Of a DNA stretch of 64,000 nucleotides, positions 60,646 to 64,000 are shown in pieces (the stretch's first letter is position 1; each line of letters begins with the position of its first letter). This DNA comes from JAKJEP01 sp964580995. GTDB taxonomy: Bacteria > Planctomycetota > Phycisphaerae > Sedimentisphaerales > SM23-30. Made by a program: the position numbers and the translations under genes. The stretch lies in assembly GCA_964580995.1 (NCBI GenBank), contig CAZOMV010000006.1, positions 1-64,000 on the forward strand, in the 5' to 3' direction. The notes below the pieces were generated by a model, which did no database searches, was not told the origin of the DNA, and saw nothing but the letters and a program-made list of their open reading frames with translations.

Positions 60646-63600
60646 ATGAAAATTATGCCATCGATAGCGTTGTTTTGTTTAGCTGCCCTGTCGTCCCGGA
60701 GGATTCTGACAGTCAGTTTCATCCTGGTATTCGGTTGGGTCTTCGGAATCGATCCGGCCGGAGCCGATGTCGAAGTAGGCGATGCCTTTACGCGGAGCGG
60801 CAACGGCACGTGGACAATCGGCACACGTGCGGCGGAGATGACCTTCCAAGCGCAGGATGGCAAACTGCTGATGTCGAACTTCACGAACAAGCTTACCGGC
60901 CAGGCCCGCGCGTATATTGGCGAGAATAATGCCATCAGCCTGTTAGACGCGCGGGTTGGTGACAACAACGGGTTGAAGGCGGAAAGCCCCTGGATGGTTC
61001 AGAAGGCCGAGACCGTCAAAGTCAGGGCGGGCGGCAGACAGGCGGTTCAACTGAATCTGACGATGGGGCAAGATGCGGTGCAGGTGCACTGGCACGTGTT
61101 GGCTTATCCGGGAAGTTCAGTATTCCGCTTGTGGACGGAAATCGAGAATCTCGGCAGCGAACCCTATGTCAGCCTTTCGCAGGATCTCTATACCTTGGGT
61201 TTCCAGATGGACGGCGATACCTTCACCAACTACTGGCTGATCGGCGGTGCCACAAAACCGGACCTGGGAGAGATGCGTGAGGCCCCCATCGCCGATTCCT
61301 ATCGGCAGGAGATAGCGTGCAAGGCGACCACGGAGTATGTGCCATGGATGGGATTCCGCCGCCGCACGGAACAGGGAGACGGCTGCTTTATATTCCTCGA
61401 CTACCTTGGGAACTGGTCGCTGCTCGCGGAACGCCAGGGATCGGGGCCGGTTCGAATCACAGCTCGTTCGGCCGATCTGATGAACTGTCCCATTGCTCCG
61501 GGTGAGAAGTTCCAGCTTCCGGTCCTCTTCGTTGGCGTGTTCCATCGAGATTTGGAAGATATGGGACAGCGCCTCTACGACTGGCAGTACAGCTATATGT
61601 GGGACTACACGCACCATGACTGGTATGCTTTGACGGCGATGAACGCTGACTACACGGACAAACAATACAACCTGCAGGAAAGCTTCGCCGGCCGCCTGGG
61701 GTATCTTGATATGGGAGTAATGGATATGATGCGCGTCACGGGGACCGACATGCTTTGGGACGACGCGGGGTGGTCCGAAAGTCCCAGCGTGTGGTCGGGC
61801 AGCGGGGAAGGCCCGGATTTCTACCAGACGGCGCGCTATCGCTTGCGGACGGATATGAAGTGGCTTTTGTGGATTTTGGGACGGCCGTCAGCGGGGTTGC
61901 TGGACGGCAAGGCCGGTGCCTGGGGTGACTTCCAGTGGCGAACGGACGCCATGGGGGATTTCGACATGCGTTCGGATACGGCTTTTCGCAGGCAGATTAC
62001 GCGGTTCCTGGAAGCAAACCCGGGCTGTTCCTTTCACACGTGCTCGGGGGGAAGCACCTATTCGCACTCGTGGGAGATTCAGCGGTACTCGGATTTCAAC
62101 TATATGGCCGATGCGCGTGGCGGAGATTTTGTAAACTATTACTTGTCATACCTCGAAACGCCTGACAAGTGGATGGACTCATGTGCCGTGTTTCGCATTA
62201 TGCCTTCCGGCGAGATGGTGATTGGATGGCAACCGGAGACTCGCAGTCGGATCCTGGCTGCGGTTCCTGCGATGGGATTTGGCAGCGCCGCCGCAAAAGA
62301 GGAGGAATTGGTTTTTGCCAGACGGACCGTGGAGATCTACCATTATCTTCTCCGGGAAGGGGTGGCGGGGCGATGGTCTTATATGTTCCACCCGAAAGTG
62401 ACGGGTGATCGCGAGCATTACTATCCCCAGCGGACCAGTCATGACCGAACGAAGGCGATGATTATTCTTAAACATTTGTCGTCCGGAGACGTAACCATTT
62501 ATCCCAAAGAACTGCTTCCGGAACACTCCTACGTGGTCGGTTATGAATCGCACCAGGGCACGGACACCCGCACCGGCGCAGACCTCATGGCCAATGGCAT
62601 CTCGATACGCAACCAGGCGGTGGGCGAGATGATTTATCTCGGCCTGCCGAACCGGCCCGGCAGCGGCACGGACAAAACTCCCCCCCTGCCGCCGTCGCGA
62701 GTGCTATCGCGCAGGGAAACCAACATCGGACAAAGCGGAATGGGAATCTACTGGTCGCCGGGTCGCGATGATAACTGGATTAGCTGCTACGAGATCCGCA
62801 GGGGGCAAGACCAGCTCTGGAAGGTGCCGGCGGGAACGTATTTCTTCGATCACTTTCCGCGCTGGGACAACGGCGAGAAGTATTTCGTCCGAACGTTGGA
62901 TGGCGACGGAAATGCAAGCCCCTGGACGGAGGCTGTTTCCCTGGACGACGAGCCGCTGTGCTACTCAGCTCTTGGCGGACATTCCTCGGCGAAGGATACC
63001 GACGGCTGGAGCGCCGAGGTTTCCGTGGATGGACAAACGTTTTCTGCGATGAGTTTCGTTCCACCGGCGGGAACGCCCTTCATCGACTTCAGTCCGGGCT
63101 TCGCGGGAGGTTCGAATCAAATTGGCGGGCTGGAGGGTTACTGGGAAGGGGCCCAAACTGCACGGGTTGGACGCGGATGGCAGGAGGCCTCGCATACCGC
63201 TCTTTGCGTTCGAACCTGGACCGCGCCTCAGGCCGGCACGATCCGCATCGTGGGCCGGGCCATGAAGGAGCATTATCGCAGGAATAGTGGCGGACCGCTG
63301 CGCGTGCGGGTGCTTCATGGCAACACGCCCGTGTGGCCCAGGAACGACTGGGCGGTGATCGATGTTCCGAATTCACCCGGCTGCACCCACGATTTTGCCC
63401 TCACCGTGGCCAAAGGTGACGCCATTCGCTTTGTACTCGACAAGGGCACATCTCCCCAGCGGACGGAAAACTACGCCTCGGGCAGCACCTCGGACGACAT
63501 GATCGCCTGGATGCCGACTATTACGTATCTTCAGGAGTCAAGACAGCATCAGGAAAGCGTCGTGCGCATCCTCTGCGGATCCAGTAAGCCTTACCTCGAT

Positions 63601-64000
63601 ACCAACGGAATGGAGTGGTCCGCGGATCAGTTTTTCACGGGTGGCGTAGCCGTAGCAAACACTTTCATGTTTGAGGGTGTAACACCGACCGCGACGGACC
63701 AGGCACTATACCAGCATGGGCGAAAGGGAAACGACTTCCGCTACTCTATTCCGGTCAGGCCGGGCCTCTACGCGGTAAGGATCAAGCTGGCCGAACCCGA
63801 ATATGAGTGGTTTTTCGAGCGTCCCATGAACGTGGCCATCAATAACAGAGCGGTACTTACAAACTTCGACATCTGCCATGCCGCCCGAGGGTGGAAACGC
63901 GCATATGACCGGATATTCCACTCGATCGTGCCGGACGCCGACGGGAACATCATTCTCCAATTTTCCGGCGGCTGGGACCCGCTACAAAGGACGAATGAGG
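60646..64000 (+). CDS. Large exported glycosidase-like protein with malectin-type domain, cut by the window end
   Basis: The frame opens at ATG 60646 (AGGAG 5 nt upstream; in-frame ATGs at 60616, 60625 and 60631 are alternatives) and stays open to base 64000, at least 1118 residues. A hydrophobic signal region at about 5-38 is followed by beta-rich sequence and a catalytic-barrel-like region with MLWDDAGW and HTCSGGSTYSH, reminiscent of GH36/melibiase-type alpha-galactosidases. A fibronectin-like stretch follows, and the last ~150 residues (ILCGSSKPYLDTNGMEW, GLYAVRIKLAE, MNVAINNRAVLTNFDI) match a malectin/di-glucose-binding domain. The glycosidase assignment is tentative; the malectin match is better. 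Confidence 0.75.
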   Translation, partial: MKIMPSIALFCLAALSSRRILTVSFILVFGWVFGIDPAGADVEVGDAFTRSGNGTWTIGTRAAEMTFQAQDGKLLMSNFTNKLTGQARAYIGENNAISLLDARVGDNNGLKAESPWMVQKAETVKVRAGGRQAVQLNLTMGQDAVQVHWHVLAYPGSSVFRLWTEIENLGSEPYVSLSQDLYTLGFQMDGDTFTNYWLIGGATKPDLGEMREAPIADSYRQEIACKATTEYVPWMGFRRRTEQGDGCFIFLDYLGNWSLLAERQGSGPVRITARSADLMNCPIAPGEKFQLPVLFVGVFHRDLEDMGQRLYDWQYSYMWDYTHHDWYALTAMNADYTDKQYNLQESFAGRLGYLDMGVMDMMRVTGTDMLWDDAGWSESPSVWSGSGEGPDFYQTARYRLRTDMKWLLWILGRPSAGLLDGKAGAWGDFQWRTDAMGDFDMRSDTAFRRQITRFLEANPGCSFHTCSGGSTYSHSWEIQRYSDFNYMADARGGDFVNYYLSYLETPDKWMDSCAVFRIMPSGEMVIGWQPETRSRILAAVPAMGFGSAAAKEEELVFARRTVEIYHYLLREGVAGRWSYMFHPKVTGDREHYYPQRTSHDRTKAMIILKHLSSGDVTIYPKELLPEHSYVVGYESHQGTDTRTGADLMANGISIRNQAVGEMIYLGLPNRPGSGTDKTPPLPPSRVLSRRETNIGQSGMGIYWSPGRDDNWISCYEIRRGQDQLWKVPAGTYFFDHFPRWDNGEKYFVRTLDGDGNASPWTEAVSLDDEPLCYSALGGHSSAKDTDGWSAEVSVDGQTFSAMSFVPPAGTPFIDFSPGFAGGSNQIGGLEGYWEGAQTARVGRGWQEASHTALCVRTWTAPQAGTIRIVGRAMKEHYRRNSGGPLRVRVLHGNTPVWPRNDWAVIDVPNSPGCTHDFALTVAKGDAIRFVLDKGTSPQRTENYASGSTSDDMIAWMPTITYLQESRQHQESVVRILCGSSKPYLDTNGMEWSADQFFTGGVAVANTFMFEGVTPTATDQALYQHGRKGNDFRYSIPVRPGLYAVRIKLAEPEYEWFFERPMNVAINNRAVLTNFDICHAARGWKRAYDRIFHSIVPDADGNIILQFSGGWDPLQRTNE

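Noticed and set aside
61449..61462. GGTTCGAATC motif suggesting a tRNA T-arm
   Set aside because: It lies within a long open coding frame and no acceptor or anticodon stem could be drawn around it; the same holds for the one near 63112.

Overview
The window looks like a chromosomal contig from a planctomycete, most likely of the Phycisphaerae type and anaerobic; this is inference from gene content, not from an rRNA. The clues are surface proteins ending in a planctomycete-style dockerin-like module (core pattern DFNxDCxVDLxDF), a PEP-CTERM protein, an exosortase-type operon, lamin-tail/CotH proteins, and a DUF4445 iron-sulfur activator of corrinoid proteins. The first 20 bases are a pure G run, probably a contig-edge artefact.

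Layout. 1-6.5 kb: the 3' part of an MnmE-like GTPase gene, an MntA/HepT toxin-antitoxin pair, mutS, then accessory DNA with a second copy of the mutS 3' end, a small membrane protein, an HNH endonuclease, a DUF4143 gene remnant and a HigBA pair. 6.6-9.3 kb: a Tat-exported esterase and a DUF4143 ATPase; the esterase and ffh share an almost identical promoter-leader block. 9.3-15.8 kb: a housekeeping run on the plus strand (ffh, an unknown 110-aa protein, rpsP, trmD, rplS, yraN, tatD, a sugar-nucleotide epimerase, a DisA_N-type diadenylate cyclase). 15.8-19.9 kb, minus strand: a PEGA lipoprotein, an unknown lipoprotein, an amidohydrolase and a RACo-like ferredoxin/ATPase. 20-26.3 kb: a four-gene operon of two LtaS-like membrane sulfatase-fold transferases, an exosortase-like protein lacking the catalytic Cys, and a DUF3485 partner, with a convergent gene for a tail-anchored exported protein. 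26.6-28.7 kb: a TerC/DUF475 membrane protein and a Cys/Met-metabolism PLP enzyme. 28.7-32.3 kb: an accessory island (DUF2971, dinD) followed by about 1 kb of non-coding repeat-rich DNA. 32.3-38.2 kb: accA, tyrA, a PurS-PurS-PurL fusion and purQ. 38.8-47.6 kb: a two-module LamG-like/dockerin protein, a nitroreductase, a zinc-ribbon membrane protein beside an SPFH gene broken by one in-frame TAG, a PEP-CTERM protein with HAF-like repeats, and a DUF4139 protein. 48-50.7 kb: cheX, cheY and a FapA/DUF342 gene. 51.2-57 kb: two more large dockerin-tailed exported proteins. 57.1-64 kb: dacB (PBP4), an XRE-cupin regulator with a DegT-family aminotransferase, and a large exported glycosidase-like protein with a malectin-type domain that runs off the window.

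The strongest non-genic signals are: a dispersed ~94-bp structured repeat (four full copies, one truncated); a 50-nt leader present twice with 46/50 identity and the same distance to a -10 box; two blocks of repeats with an exact 33-bp period; a duplicated, mostly synonymously diverged mutS 3' end; and very strong Shine-Dalgarno sites followed by two-codon ORFs in the leaders of two related surface-protein genes. tRNA, rRNA or CRISPR loci were not found.
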